DNA of 64,000 nt, taken from Anabas testudineus (taxonomy: Eukaryota > Chordata > Actinopteri > Anabantiformes > Anabantidae). Numbering within the stretch: position 1 is the stretch's first letter; each line of letters begins with the position of its first letter. The stretch is from contig NC_046617.1 in the NCBI RefSeq assembly GCF_900324465.2, positions 14,011,223-14,075,222 of the forward strand, written 5' to 3'. Positions 1-15,733 of the stretch are shown here, one piece after another. The translations under genes and the position numbers were made by a program. The notes under the pieces are model-generated. The model did not search any database. It was not told the origin of the DNA and worked only from the letters and a program-made list of their open reading frames with translations.

Positions 1-1886
1 TGATGATGAAATAGAATAATACAGTCACCAGGGATCTCACCGAACATGCCTCAAACATCATAGGGCGTGAGGAGAGGATACATATATACAAGTCAATATT
101 TAAGTCTGTTTGCTTTTATGACCTCACCACAGACAAACAGTGCTTCTTACAGCATAAATTTTGGGTGACAGACAATTACAGAGAAATCGCCATACTTTCT
201 AGATGATTCCGTTCCCTGAACTGAACACAACTGAACTAAATATTTTAACCTGTCAGCTCACATTGGCATAGGTTTCCTTCCACCTGTTGTGTAAATGTGA
301 GTGTGGATGTGCCCTGTGCCTTGACTCTTGCTCAATGGATGCTGGGACAGCCTCCAGCCACCAGCTTAAAGTTTCCAGCTTAAAGTTTCGTTCCTATTAT
401 TTCACCTTTTTCTGTCACCTGAGTTAAAGTACAAGAAGTAGAAGGTATTCCACTAAAAAAAGATTTATCTTGGCATCAATTCAGGGTTACTGATAAAAGA
501 GAAACACTTTTAAACTCTTTTAAACACTATTAAATGTGATGATGTTAATAATATAAGCCTTTGGATATAGTTAAAAAACCTTCAGGCCTAGGTAAGTTTA
601 ATTAATGCACATTTTGATGTAGATAAATACTTCATACACCTTATTTAATCTGAAACGTTGAATTTCATTTTGAATAATAGCATAATAACAAATAATAGTC
701 AACATAAATTCAATTAGTAGCAATAAAAAATGCTGCAGCTACACAGCCTGAAGTTACTTTAAGATCAGCCAAGTGGTTTGATCCATAATTATACTTCATT
801 TAATACTTGACTATATTTGTATGAAGAATGTGAGCATCTATTAAATAATTAAAACTATCAAATAAATGTACCTATACGAGTAAAAAGAGGAATATATTCT
901 TTTGAGAGGTAGTGGAGTGTAAGAAACAAAAGAGGAATACTCCAGTGAACTATATATGACTGGGCTTGGCACAGATTAGAGGTTTTAAGGTTATTCCATA
1001 AGATAATCAGATTTACATTATACCTCAAAAAACGAATATAATAAATGAGAACTTATATTGAACATAAACATAAACATGTATTTTCTAGAAACCGCTAAAC
1101 TTTGAACTCTTCAGCCTAGAGGGCCAATCACAGCAAAGGCATCACACAGCCCAATACAAATCAGTGTTATCTTTGTTGTTTACCAGTGATGAGGTCTACT
1201 ACTTATAAATAACATTTTTATTAGCGCTAACAAAAGTAAAAATTACTCTTTTAGCGGCTGTTTTAGCCGGTTTGCTACTTCCGTAGCGTCTTCTAGAACG
1301 CCACGTCAGAAGCCAGACCAAAAAAATCGAGCCCCAAACTGAAATGAACAGAGCAGGAGCGAATGGATGAGTGATGAGAGGAAAGCAAAACCAACGTGAG
1401 AAACTCTGCAAACCCAAAAACTAGTATGTTAAAAGTTGCATTTTTGTTATTGTTATTCATCTATTATCTATATAACTGCTTCAGCAGCTTCCACACTCCC
1501 TCTATCCGTGGTTTAACGTGTCCTAACATAGTTAACGTAAATGAGCAGTTAAACATAGCTGATGCTAAGATATTTTGTATGTTGCTGCTACTTAAGTCAA
1601 CATTGATTATATATGTTATGCAAATACGACAATAAACTACCAGTTTAAGTGATATAAGTGCAGTTGGTCTCGGGAGTTAGCCCATTTCCTGCTAACGCTA
1701 TTACACATTGGCTCAAATGAATGAGTACGGAAAGTTAGCACGTAGCAGGTTAGCTTAGAGCTTACTGGCTAAGGAGACGCAAGGCTATACTCTTTATCAT
1801 TTACAACTAGAGAAAGGCCATGTGGATTCCTATCATTAGGAAACCCACAGTGTAGCAAATGTATTTATAATAAAGCTAGGGCTCAC
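1..1886. other. kdelr2 intron 1, AT-rich, no exon seen
   Basis: This stretch lies downstream of the kdelr2 first exon on the minus strand and should be its first intron. No KDEL-receptor exon 2 was found in it. It contains a degraded copy of a common fish repeat near 270-375. Short open frames here look like chance. Confidence 0.5.
270..375 (+). repeat. Degraded interspersed repeat (LINE/SINE 3' tail type)
   Basis: The text 'gatgtgccctgtg...tgctgggacagcctccagccacc' is a decayed version of the widespread fish repeat whose fuller copy sits at 31524-31653 (gccctgtgatggactggc ... cagctgggattggctccagc). The class is inferred from memory of fish genomes; the family is not assigned. Confidence 0.5.
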
Positions 1887-1977
1887 CTGCACACGACCTG
1901 CTTTTCCATATTTTGAGCAGCAGGATGATGATAGCAGCCAGATGAGAGAGGTCCCCTATGAGTCTAAAGATGTTCAT
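1887..1977 (-). CDS. kdelr2: KDEL receptor, first coding exon (partial gene)
   Basis: On the minus strand the ATG at 1977 opens a frame reading [15 protein letters not shown]..., continuing through a hydrophobic first helix to ...[10 protein letters not shown], and ending at a GTGAGC donor just after 1887 (91 nt, phase 1). This is the N-terminus of the ER lumen protein retaining receptor, a seven-helix Golgi protein that binds the KDEL tail of escaped ER residents and returns them by COPI vesicles. The wording is closest to KDELR2 as I remember it; KDELR3 starts differently (MNVFRILGDL...). Exon 2 (ISGKSQ...) was not seen between 1 and 1886, so the rest of the gene lies beyond the left edge. 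A KDELR1-type paralogue is not excluded. Confidence 0.85.
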
Positions 1978-3573
1978 TGCTGCAGAATAGATCGACCGAT
2001 ACTGCTAGAAAGCCAAGGCAGTGCTTTGTTTTTTTGCTCTGGAACAGATGCTTTTATCGCTGCAATGCCGTGTTGATACCGCCTGTTCAACCTGATGGCA
2101 CACCGGGCAGCGGGATGCACACAAGATTGAAAATATGGCGAGAGTGCAGGTCGACGTGGAAGGGGGCGTGAGAAAAGACAGGGGCAGATTTGGATTGGAC
2201 TAAAATGTGACTGACAGCAGAAGATGATCCGCCCACAAAGAGCTGCACGATAGGACATGAAGACGTCGGGTCTGGGTGAGTGAGGAGAGACTGGGTGGGA
2301 CCAGTGGTTCACTTCTGACATTACAGTTTTTCTCTAGACACGCTTCATTAGTGTGGGATTCACTTTATCTTCATCATCACCTTCTGAGCACAGCAAGTCA
2401 TCCCCTGCAAATGTGTTGGCACTTTTTCATGCCTTGTATGTCAAATCAGTTAACACACGTCAGAAAGTCATCCAAGGCAGAAAGTCATGCAAAACTTGAA
2501 TGGCTGACAGAAAGTACTTGGATAATTTTAAACCCCTACATGCAACTATTATATGCAACCACCTGCACACAATTCTTCAACCAACAATCAATCAGTCTTC
2601 ATCCATCTTCAAAAGATCCAATTATTTAAATATTTCTCATATATGTTCTTTGGTTTATTTTATGTTTATTTTCCTGAACAGTGTTTACCTTTTGAGTTTG
2701 ACCAGTATAGAAAAAAATAAATCTGATAATAAGAAAATGTTCCACAGTTTCTCCGATTTTGGCTGAAACCTGTTGTGCCCAATATTAAACTGAATGAGTG
2801 TATTGAGTCTGCTGTAGGTTTTAAATTTCAGTTTAAGGACAAACCAGCACACAAAATTACAGCAAAAATTAACTTTTTAGAACTGTCATGTAAAAAAATA
2901 GCAGGTGAGGGCAGAGTACAGCAATTTGTTATCTATCATAAAAATCTACTTAGGGAAAAATAATACAATAAATGCTGTGATATACTTGCTTGTCTTTTTT
3001 GCCTCATCCTATAAACATAAGCACAGGCGTATGGCACACGCTAAAGTTGCAGCAGTTTAAATTGATAACTGCAATTTGTTGTCTATTGTGTATATGACTG
3101 TTTAAATTGAGCTTTTATTGTGTATTTTTGCTGTTTTGCTGAAGTAACTGTGGTTTTGTCAGTGTTAGAACATTTTGCAAACCCAACGTGTCCTTTGTCG
3201 TCCTCTGTGTCAGTCTTTGGGTATTAACTGTTTTACCACAGTGGACAGAGGTGTTTAAATAAAAGAGAAAAACTGCAACACTGCAAATGGCAAAGAAACT
3301 ATTCCTTTAAGTAAAAGTGTTTCAATTCTACAGCTAACATAGTCTGGTGGTCAGAAAACTACTATTTACCTTCATCTATAATGTTAGATGTAGAGATAAA
3401 GCTACTTGCTATTCCGTACAAATATTTTGTCGTGTTATTGTATTATAAATGTCATCAAGTCATGAAGTGCTAACTCCTTATGAAATAGCAAAGTGTAACC
3501 ATTCAGCTGCACTAAACAGAAAAAAACAAGTAGTGCCAAGGAAGTGCAGTAAAGCCACTTCCCCTTGTCAGCA
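1978..3573. promoter_or_regulatory. Divergent intergenic region, kdelr2 / Ig-receptor
   Basis: This 1.6 kb lies between the kdelr2 start codon (minus) and the Ig-receptor promoter (plus). The first 300 bp must hold the kdelr2 5' UTR and promoter. The rest is AT-rich, and the open frames in it show no protein family I recognise. Confidence 0.45.
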
Positions 3574-3581
3574 TATATATA
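3540..3581 (+). promoter_or_regulatory. TATA promoter with two ETS/PU.1-like sites
   Basis: A TATATATA box at 3574-3581 sits about 50 bp before the Ig-receptor ATG at 3632, so transcription would start near 3605. Just upstream are GGAAGTG (3540-3546) and, on the other strand, GGGGAAGTG (3556-3564). These match the ETS/PU.1 core used by leukocyte genes. The sites are read directly; factor binding is inferred. Confidence 0.5.
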
Positions 3582-3631
3582 CACTCATCCAAGGAATCAG
3601 AAGCTCATTCACAAGCCGTTAAACTACGGAC

Positions 3632-5137
3632 ATGGACCATTTGTTTTGGTTTTCTCTCCTGCTCATTCACCTACAAGTATCAGGTAAGATGTCTTTGATA
3701 CGTCTGTCCTTGCAGTGTCTACATTCCTTACTTAGTGAATAATGTTTTTCAGGGAAGTGTTTGTTCAACAAACACAATGAATTTGGCATCAAAGCTCCTG
3801 ATGTAATAGTTCACTGATTATTCCTAAAAAACTGTCATATAATTATAGGAAATACACTTTATAATATTATTATATTTATATAAAATATATTTTTTATTAA
3901 TTTCAGAGAGCATTGGGAAAGAAAATTGCTTATGGCAGCCAGCCAGTCAGGCTGAGGAGAAAGCAGGGCAATCCGCTGTTCTGGAGTGTACCATCACTGC
4001 AGCCTGTTCAGAAAATGGCATGCTTTTTGAGTGGTTCGTTTTCAAAGAAAACAACCATCACCATCACCTTGACTTGAGTAGCAATTCTTACAAATTCAGC
4101 CTGGACAAAGCTTCTTTACACATCAATTCACTTGATGTTAACGACAGCGGGATCTACCACTGTGCTGCAGTTTGGCCTGGGGAGCCAACACAGGGCCGAC
4201 AGTATGTAGGACCGGGTACAACACTTATAGTAAGGGGTAAGACGCTTCTTTGAAGAGAAAAAGCACAGGTCCAGCATGTTTAAATGCTTGGATTCAAATG
4301 ATCTGGGACAATGTTTCCTTTGTTTTCAGAAAACTTTAAACCAACGGAATTGTACATTCATCTGTGGATATTCTTTGCCATTTGTACCATCTACAGCTTG
4401 ACAATAGTTTCACTTATCGTTTTCAAAAAGGTAAATTTCTTTGAGTAGTAGTGTTTTTACAGGTTGTAAATATCAGGACTTCAAACATACAAGCTTGAAA
4501 AGTAACAAAGTACTGACTGAACTCTGACCTCTCTTCTAGTCTGGCTGCACTCAGAGCATCTGCAGAGAAAACTACAAGGTTGTAGACAAGTGTCTGATTG
4601 ACTTCTTTCATTTCTGTTAAACATGCTTGCTAAATCTGTTTACTAAATGGGGAAAAGCCCACAGAAGTAAAAAGAGGAACAGGAACAATGGGCTCTGCTA
4701 ATTCTTGACCAGAAAAGGCTCTTACAACACCGCAAATGACAAAGCAGTTAATGACTTGCTTTCCTTTGTAACTTAATACAGAAAGAAGGCTCCGAATATA
4801 TTTTTAAATAAATTTCTCTTCAACCTTTTAAACAGAAAAACTCAACAAAAAATGAAAATAGACGAACACAATTCCGCGACGTACTGGAAGAAATGTACAG
4901 CAAAAAGAATCTGAAGAGGCAGAAACAAACTGCAGGCCCAAACGAGGTAAATCTTGTTGCAGCATGTTATGGTTTGATTGGGTAAGAATGAAACTTCGGC
5001 TTAGCTTGTGTTACAGCACGGCTATACTTTCTATTTTCTTAAAATAGTGCACATGAACAGCATATCTATGCATTTCATTTCAGGCAGCAAGTGCTGACAT
5101 CAACAGCTCAAATGATGACATCTATCAAAATGTCTAA
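3632..5137 (+). CDS. Single V-domain immunoglobulin receptor, NITR-like
   Basis: Six exons join in frame to 228 aa: 3632-3683, 3907-4236, 4330-4430, 4540-4578, 4836-4946 and 5084-5137 (stop TAA). Residues 1-17 are a signal peptide. The V-set domain (about 18-127) has the disulfide pair C45 and C103, W60 and the DSGIYHC motif, and it runs straight into a J-like GPGTTLIV strand (119-126) within the same exon. Two more cysteines (C25, C51) are present. A membrane helix spans about 137-159. The basic, lysine-rich tail ends in DDIYQNV; Y226 sits in a YxN (Grb2-type) context, and the residue at -2 is D, so it is not a canonical ITIM. AATAAA signals lie at 5245 and 5745. The germline-joined V-J layout suggests a novel immune-type receptor or a relative. 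The family is inferred and the ligand unknown. Confidence 0.75.
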
Positions 5138-6879
5138 GTGTCTGTAAAGGATATTATACAGCAGCTTCAGATCTCTATCACAGAAAAGACTCAAATGTCA
5201 TAAAACGCCGGATGGAGGACAAATTTTATGTGGCTGAGGAACTGAATAAATCTACAGAGGATGCAATTTGCTTATGTGCTTGCTCAACTTTTCTTGTGAA
5301 GTGGCATAAACACCATAACCAAGCTGCCTACGTCCTATTTACTAGTTTACTAATTACCAGGACAATGTTGAATTGAATGAGTTATGTCATTTTAAACCTG
5401 GAGTTTCCTCCATATGTTTAGAGACAGTAATTTATGTGAATAGTAATGACCAGAGACTGCAGAGAAAGTAAAACACCTCATTCAAAAAGTTGTAAACAAA
5501 TGTATTTAATGAAAAACTCCTGAACCCAAACAACAACATTTTATGATCATTAAAAACGATTTAATAATTGTAAAGGCACATAGCAGATGGCAACATATTT
5601 AATACCGCATATTTCAGTGATTTTGACGTTAAAAATACAGCTCAACCTTTGACATTTAGTATCCTGACTGAAGCGTTGTGCTGTGTCACATTGTGTACAG
5701 TTACTTTTCCTGTTCATTTTCTGAGTCCCTCTGATTTGTCACAGAATAAAACTAAATTAATGGAGTGCAGTGATACTTTATGTAAGCAATCTGTAGTTTT
5801 CTAAATGTATCACAAGGTCTTAAATATGGAAACTGTAATAGAGAATAGTGGAAGCAGTTACTTTACTCAATTTCATGTTATTTCTTAGGAAAAGCACTAA
5901 TGCTCAAAGTTTATACTGTATGTAGACATGCAAATTAAACATGGTGTTTATTTGTAAATTATTTGAAATTTTTAATCGTTAAAGTTAAAAGTTTGTGTGA
6001 ATTTTTCCCTTTCAGCCTCATTTCCATCATTATTTTACTTTGCCTAACAGGAACGATCTTGCGCTGCTGATACAGTTTCAATTGTAAGTTAGTGTTCAAT
6101 AACAAAAGACACCACTCCTAATTTCATTGTCTCAGATTCAGACACAATTTCTCCAAATTTCTGGAGCAACTTTGGAATTATGAAGACAAACCACTTCCTT
6201 TAAGAACAAAACACTGTTTTTAACATGCCCTCTGAGGAACTGGCCCTTTTCTGCAGGAGACAGACATTTCACAGTGGGCTCCTGCTAATTACTTGGAAAG
6301 GTCAGTAACTGGACATTTAAAAATAAAATAATAATAATAATAATAATAATAAAAGATTTAAAGGTTTTTACCCTGTCGACCTCTGGTGTGTTTGGTCCAG
6401 TAACAAAGTAAATGTTTGAAGTAGTTGATGCACATACATTTCTTACAAAAATTACAGGCTGAATTCTGTAATTTCATAAGTATCACTTAAAGGAATTCCA
6501 AAACTTTTCAGATCAACCTCATGATCATCAATAACCAAAATCCCTGCTATATACCATACCTGGAGGGAAACCACTGTGCAACAAGCACATGGAAATAAAG
6601 TCTCTCCTATTTGCACAGATTATTTCCTCCATGTCAAACATTTAAAAAGTAATGTTTCATATTTATATATTTAGCACCAGGAAGCACACCAATATGATTT
6701 AAAAGAGTTCACTAGACATTTGAGGTTGTACATCTTGACAAACAGCAACTCAGTAAAAATCCTAGATTCCGTGAAAGAATTACCTTTAAAATTATTTCAT
6801 AGTCTGTAATAAAGAATCTCCCAAAATCCCAGTATAATAATTTCCAGCCAGCTTCCTTTAACTGCTAAAAATATTGAAG
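5138..6879. other. Convergent 3' intergenic region
   Basis: This holds the 3' UTR of the Ig-receptor (polyadenylation signals at 5245-5250 and 5745-5750) and, from the other side, the 3' UTR of the MFSD13-type gene. A short (AAT)n run lies at about 6326-6351. No further gene was seen. Confidence 0.5.
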
Positions 6880-9708
6880 TTAGCCGTCAATGTACTTTGA
6901 GTCGACCGTGTGACTGTTGCGAATGGAAAATGGCCTCCAAGCCAGGACTTGCACAGCAGCAATAATCATGGGCACAAGACAAACCAAGTAGAACATGACA
7001 CTGTGGAGGCTCTCCAGGGTGCTGAAAAGGAAAAAAATTGTGTATAAAGTGTATAACGTTATACACTGTAAATTATAAATAATTTATAGTTAGTGAGTAA
7101 AAGATCCAGAAGAGGTTAATTGTAATTATTTTTACTATTTTAATTGAATCAGCTGATTGGCAAACAAAAGTGTCAGTGTGAGACTGTGTTTTGTTCAGCA
7201 CCAACTCTCTCTCCTTGTGCAGTGGAACATTGATGTTCACTAATACAATGTTAGCAGCCACTACAGTGAGTTCATCAGTGCTATCCTAAAATCTGTTTTC
7301 AAAAAGATATTTGACCTTTAAGTCAAGAAAAAGTCAGAAAGTGTCTTTACCTGGGATCTGAATTCCTTCCTTCATCCTTCATCTTTTCATATCCAAACTG
7401 GTTGAGGATGTTAAGCACCATCATAGGGGCTAGAGACTGAGCTGGCTTGGTGAACAAAGCATTCGTCCCAAACACCATTGCGGACAGAGGGGAACTGCAA
7501 AAGGAGGACAAGAAGAAAATCAAATTCAAATAACATGAATATGCTATTGCAGGATTGTGGTTTAAACACAATACAGCACCACTACTTTCAGTACTTATGA
7601 TATGTTAGGGATCACTGAGTAACTGGAAGTGTGCTGATGATCTTATTTTTACCTGCGCTTGTACTTCTGAAGGTCGGCGTCGATGATGTCGGCCAAGGGA
7701 AGGCCGAAAAGACTGAAGCTTGCTTGAATTATGATCCTGAAAAGAAGATTAGAAAGAGTGGCTCAAACAAAGTTAAGAGATTTTATAGGGTGATTATTAG
7801 AAAACAGAATAGTGCCAGGACTCATTTAACCTCTTACATGCTAATGGTGAGAAAAAATGCCAGGAAATAGTAGTGCTGAGCACCAAGTACTAGCATGATA
7901 GCTGCCATTCCGGCCTCCACATAGAAGCTGAAGAGGATCATCCTGTAGTAGCCAAGACCATGAAGCAGACTCTGACAGCTTAATACTAACAGCTGGAGTA
8001 GACATAAGGAATATATGAAGTAGCATATTATACTTTAAATAGCAGATATGCAATAAAAGTAAAAATATATTAAAGACTGAAATTGAAGCTGGTGTTCATA
8101 CTGAAAATATATGACAGTTATGGAAAAAGTCAGTACAACTGTGAGTAAGGAACATGTGACTTAAATGGGCAAAACATGCAAAGCTGTCACTATGATTCAT
8201 GAGTTAACAAGAAGACAAAGTACACATTAAAAAAAGGGGGTTTGTCTGCTCACTGTGCACTAGTGCTACAGCTCCTGTTAATTCTCTGATCAAAAACCAA
8301 AAACCTCTAGATGACAATACCTGTGGACAGATGAATCCCGCTCCATACATGATGCTCTTAGCCAGTGAATTAAGTGTATCCGGAGGAATCAGGCGCTCAG
8401 TAAATATCATTGTAAAATTATTGAAGAAAGCCAATAAGAAAACCTGGAAGAAGTTCATGAGCACAAATAGCTGAAAGTCTCTGTAGGTCAGGATTTGCCA
8501 CATCAAAGTTCTTAACGTGGAAAAGGAAAATGTTGACTGTGACGTCTGGTCAACAGACCCCAGGGCATCGGATTCAGATACTTTGTTATCAAACCGGCTC
8601 TCACTGTGGATGCCCGTATAGAGCATGCAGCAACAGCTCAAAACAGCGATCAGTACTGTGAAGGCCTGAAAGGCAGAGAAGTCCTCCATGTTTCTTGACA
8701 ACATACCGCAGAAGAGGACACTGGAGGACCCAATGAGAGAAGCCACCTGCAAAATTAAGGTGATGGAATTTCGTCATGCACTATGCTTGGCAAGCATATA
8801 GAATAACAAATATAGATGCTTGTATATCATGTTCTTACTTGGCTGTACTTTATAAGTCTTATCCTATTGTGATGGTGGCTGGAAATCTCTGCAAACAGCG
8901 CACATTGTGCCAGTAGCACAAAAGTCAGCATGCCGTCAAAAGCACACAATGCTACCATCAAGTGTAAGCCACTCAACCAGTCACCAGGAGTGTAGGACCG
9001 CCATGGGAACCAGGCAATAAGAAAAGCAAGCGAGTAGAGGGGAGCACCATACAGGATGGAGAGACGTCGCTGAGAGCAACAGGGCACCCTGGAGTTATCT
9101 TGCAGGTAGCCAAACAAGGGGTCATTGACTGCATTCCACACCATGTACACCACCTTTGGAAAGGATGTTGTTTTAAGTGAAGTTGTTCAACTATTGTCTA
9201 AATAGTAAGTGAATAAGTTAGTTGTCTGACTCATTCATGCATTCAAAAATGCTGCAAATCTTCTTCTACTAGTATTTGAAATGAGAGCTTAAGCTGCTTC
9301 TTCCTGATTAACAAGACTGTCAGTTAAGTATTTGTGCAAGTTGTTATCCAGTCATTTTAACTTGCAGTTCTTCTGCAATGAAAAACAGCCAGCTTTTCGT
9401 AATTGCACTTGTACTCTTGACTACACCTGTTTCTAACAGATATTTTTATTTGTTTGCATACAAAGAGCTGCAGTGTGCCAAGATAATACACTCACTTGTG
9501 ACTGGTGGAACGCTCCCTCGGATATCTTGTACTTATTGAGAAAAAGGTTGACATAGTAGAAGCTGAATATGTTGTTTATCATAGAAGATCCCAAAGTTGT
9601 CATCACATAAGCCAGAGCTGCAGGATTTATCCCAAAGTAGATCAGGAAACGCATTAGATTCATTCTTCCGGGTAGCGCACCTGAGACAAGGTTGTCCTCC
9701 ACGGTCAT
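6880..9708 (-). CDS. mfsd13al: MFSD13/TMEM180-type major facilitator membrane protein
   Basis: Seven minus-strand exons join in frame to 492 aa: 9708-9496, 9153-8839, 8746-8321, 7992-7838, 7736-7653, 7494-7351 and 7021-6880 (stop TAA), all with GT-AG borders. It is a polytopic protein of the GPH-like MFS superfamily. Family marks are MVWNAVNDPLFGYLQD after the first helices (TMEM180 has LLWNSLNDPLFG), a KEDFS/MEDFSAFQAF segment, and FTKPAQSLAPM near the C-terminus (TMEM180: VTKPGQTFAPL). Length is close to human TMEM180 (about 517 aa). The substrate is unknown for the family. It lies head-to-head with cdr2, with 785 bp between start codons, and a CACGTG E-box sits at 9792-9797 upstream of its ATG. 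Because it lies next to cdr2, it is likely the orthologue of human MFSD13B rather than MFSD13A; the symbol is tentative. Confidence 0.88.
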
Positions 9709-10493
9709 GACAGCTCTAAAAACTAATATGTCTTCAGTTTAAACTGCTGGAGCGAGAAAATGCTCTCGCTTCACAGTATTGTTAACTAGTTCACGTGTTT
9801 GTTGTTGTTGTTGTTGTTGTTTAGCATTGCTAATGATTTTTGCTAGTAGCAAGAATATGGAAACTGGTCAATCTTGCAAATAAAAAAAGGTTGCTTTGTT
9901 CCGCCTGTATCGTTTGCATAAATATCCAAAAGTCACGTTCATTTCCCTTAATCTACCTTGTTAAACGCTAACAGCAAAGTATTTTTCCAAGCTAAACAGA
10001 AATCAAACTCGATTTCTGTGCCCCTCGAGGGGGCGGTGCTTCGTGCAATAACAACGAAACGTTTGATTGGCTAGAAGAGTTCTTTAGCTCCACTTGCTCC
10101 TTTGTGATTTGACGATCAAAGTGCCAGTCAAAAAAGAAGGAAGTTACGACAAGAAAAAACATTTTATTTAAACATTTAACCGTCAGATTTTTCATCTAAT
10201 AATAATAATAATTAACAACAATAATAACTGAGGGCGATTTCTCTAATATTTTTAAACAAGTTTTCTAATATCTGCCACCTGCTGGATGTTAGGGTGCACT
10301 CGAGATTTGCCACGTTGCTGTAGAGACAGCAGAGTTAGTTCACGGACACCGGGAGGATGCAGTTCACGTTAGTCCTCACTCGGCGGTGGACAGAAGACAA
10401 CGTCAAGCTGCTCAGCTAGTTCACTAAAACACACCTGTGTGTGTGTGTCAGCGTACTGTCAGGTGGAGTCCCCGCTCGCTCCGTGGCTTAAAA
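9709..10493. promoter_or_regulatory. Shared divergent promoter region, mfsd13 / cdr2
   Basis: 785 bp separate the two start codons. The region contains a (TTG)n run (about 9798-9821), a CACGTG E-box (9792-9797), a GC-rich patch near 10020-10040 and a CTCF-type motif at 10272-10285 on the minus strand. No TATA box is obvious. Shared use by both genes is inferred from the layout. Confidence 0.55.
10272..10285 (-). promoter_or_regulatory. CTCF-type motif in the cdr2 promoter
   Basis: The reverse complement reads CCAGCAGGTGGCAG, which fits the CTCF core CCASYAGRKGGCRS at all 14 positions. It lies about 210 bp before the cdr2 start codon. Binding is inferred. Confidence 0.5.

Positions 10494-15733
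<5,240 letters not shown>

Noticed and set aside
1660-1770. Repeated 'gttagc' and 'gctaac' words suggesting an inverted repeat
   Set aside because: The words are short and unevenly spaced; they do not form a consistent stem.
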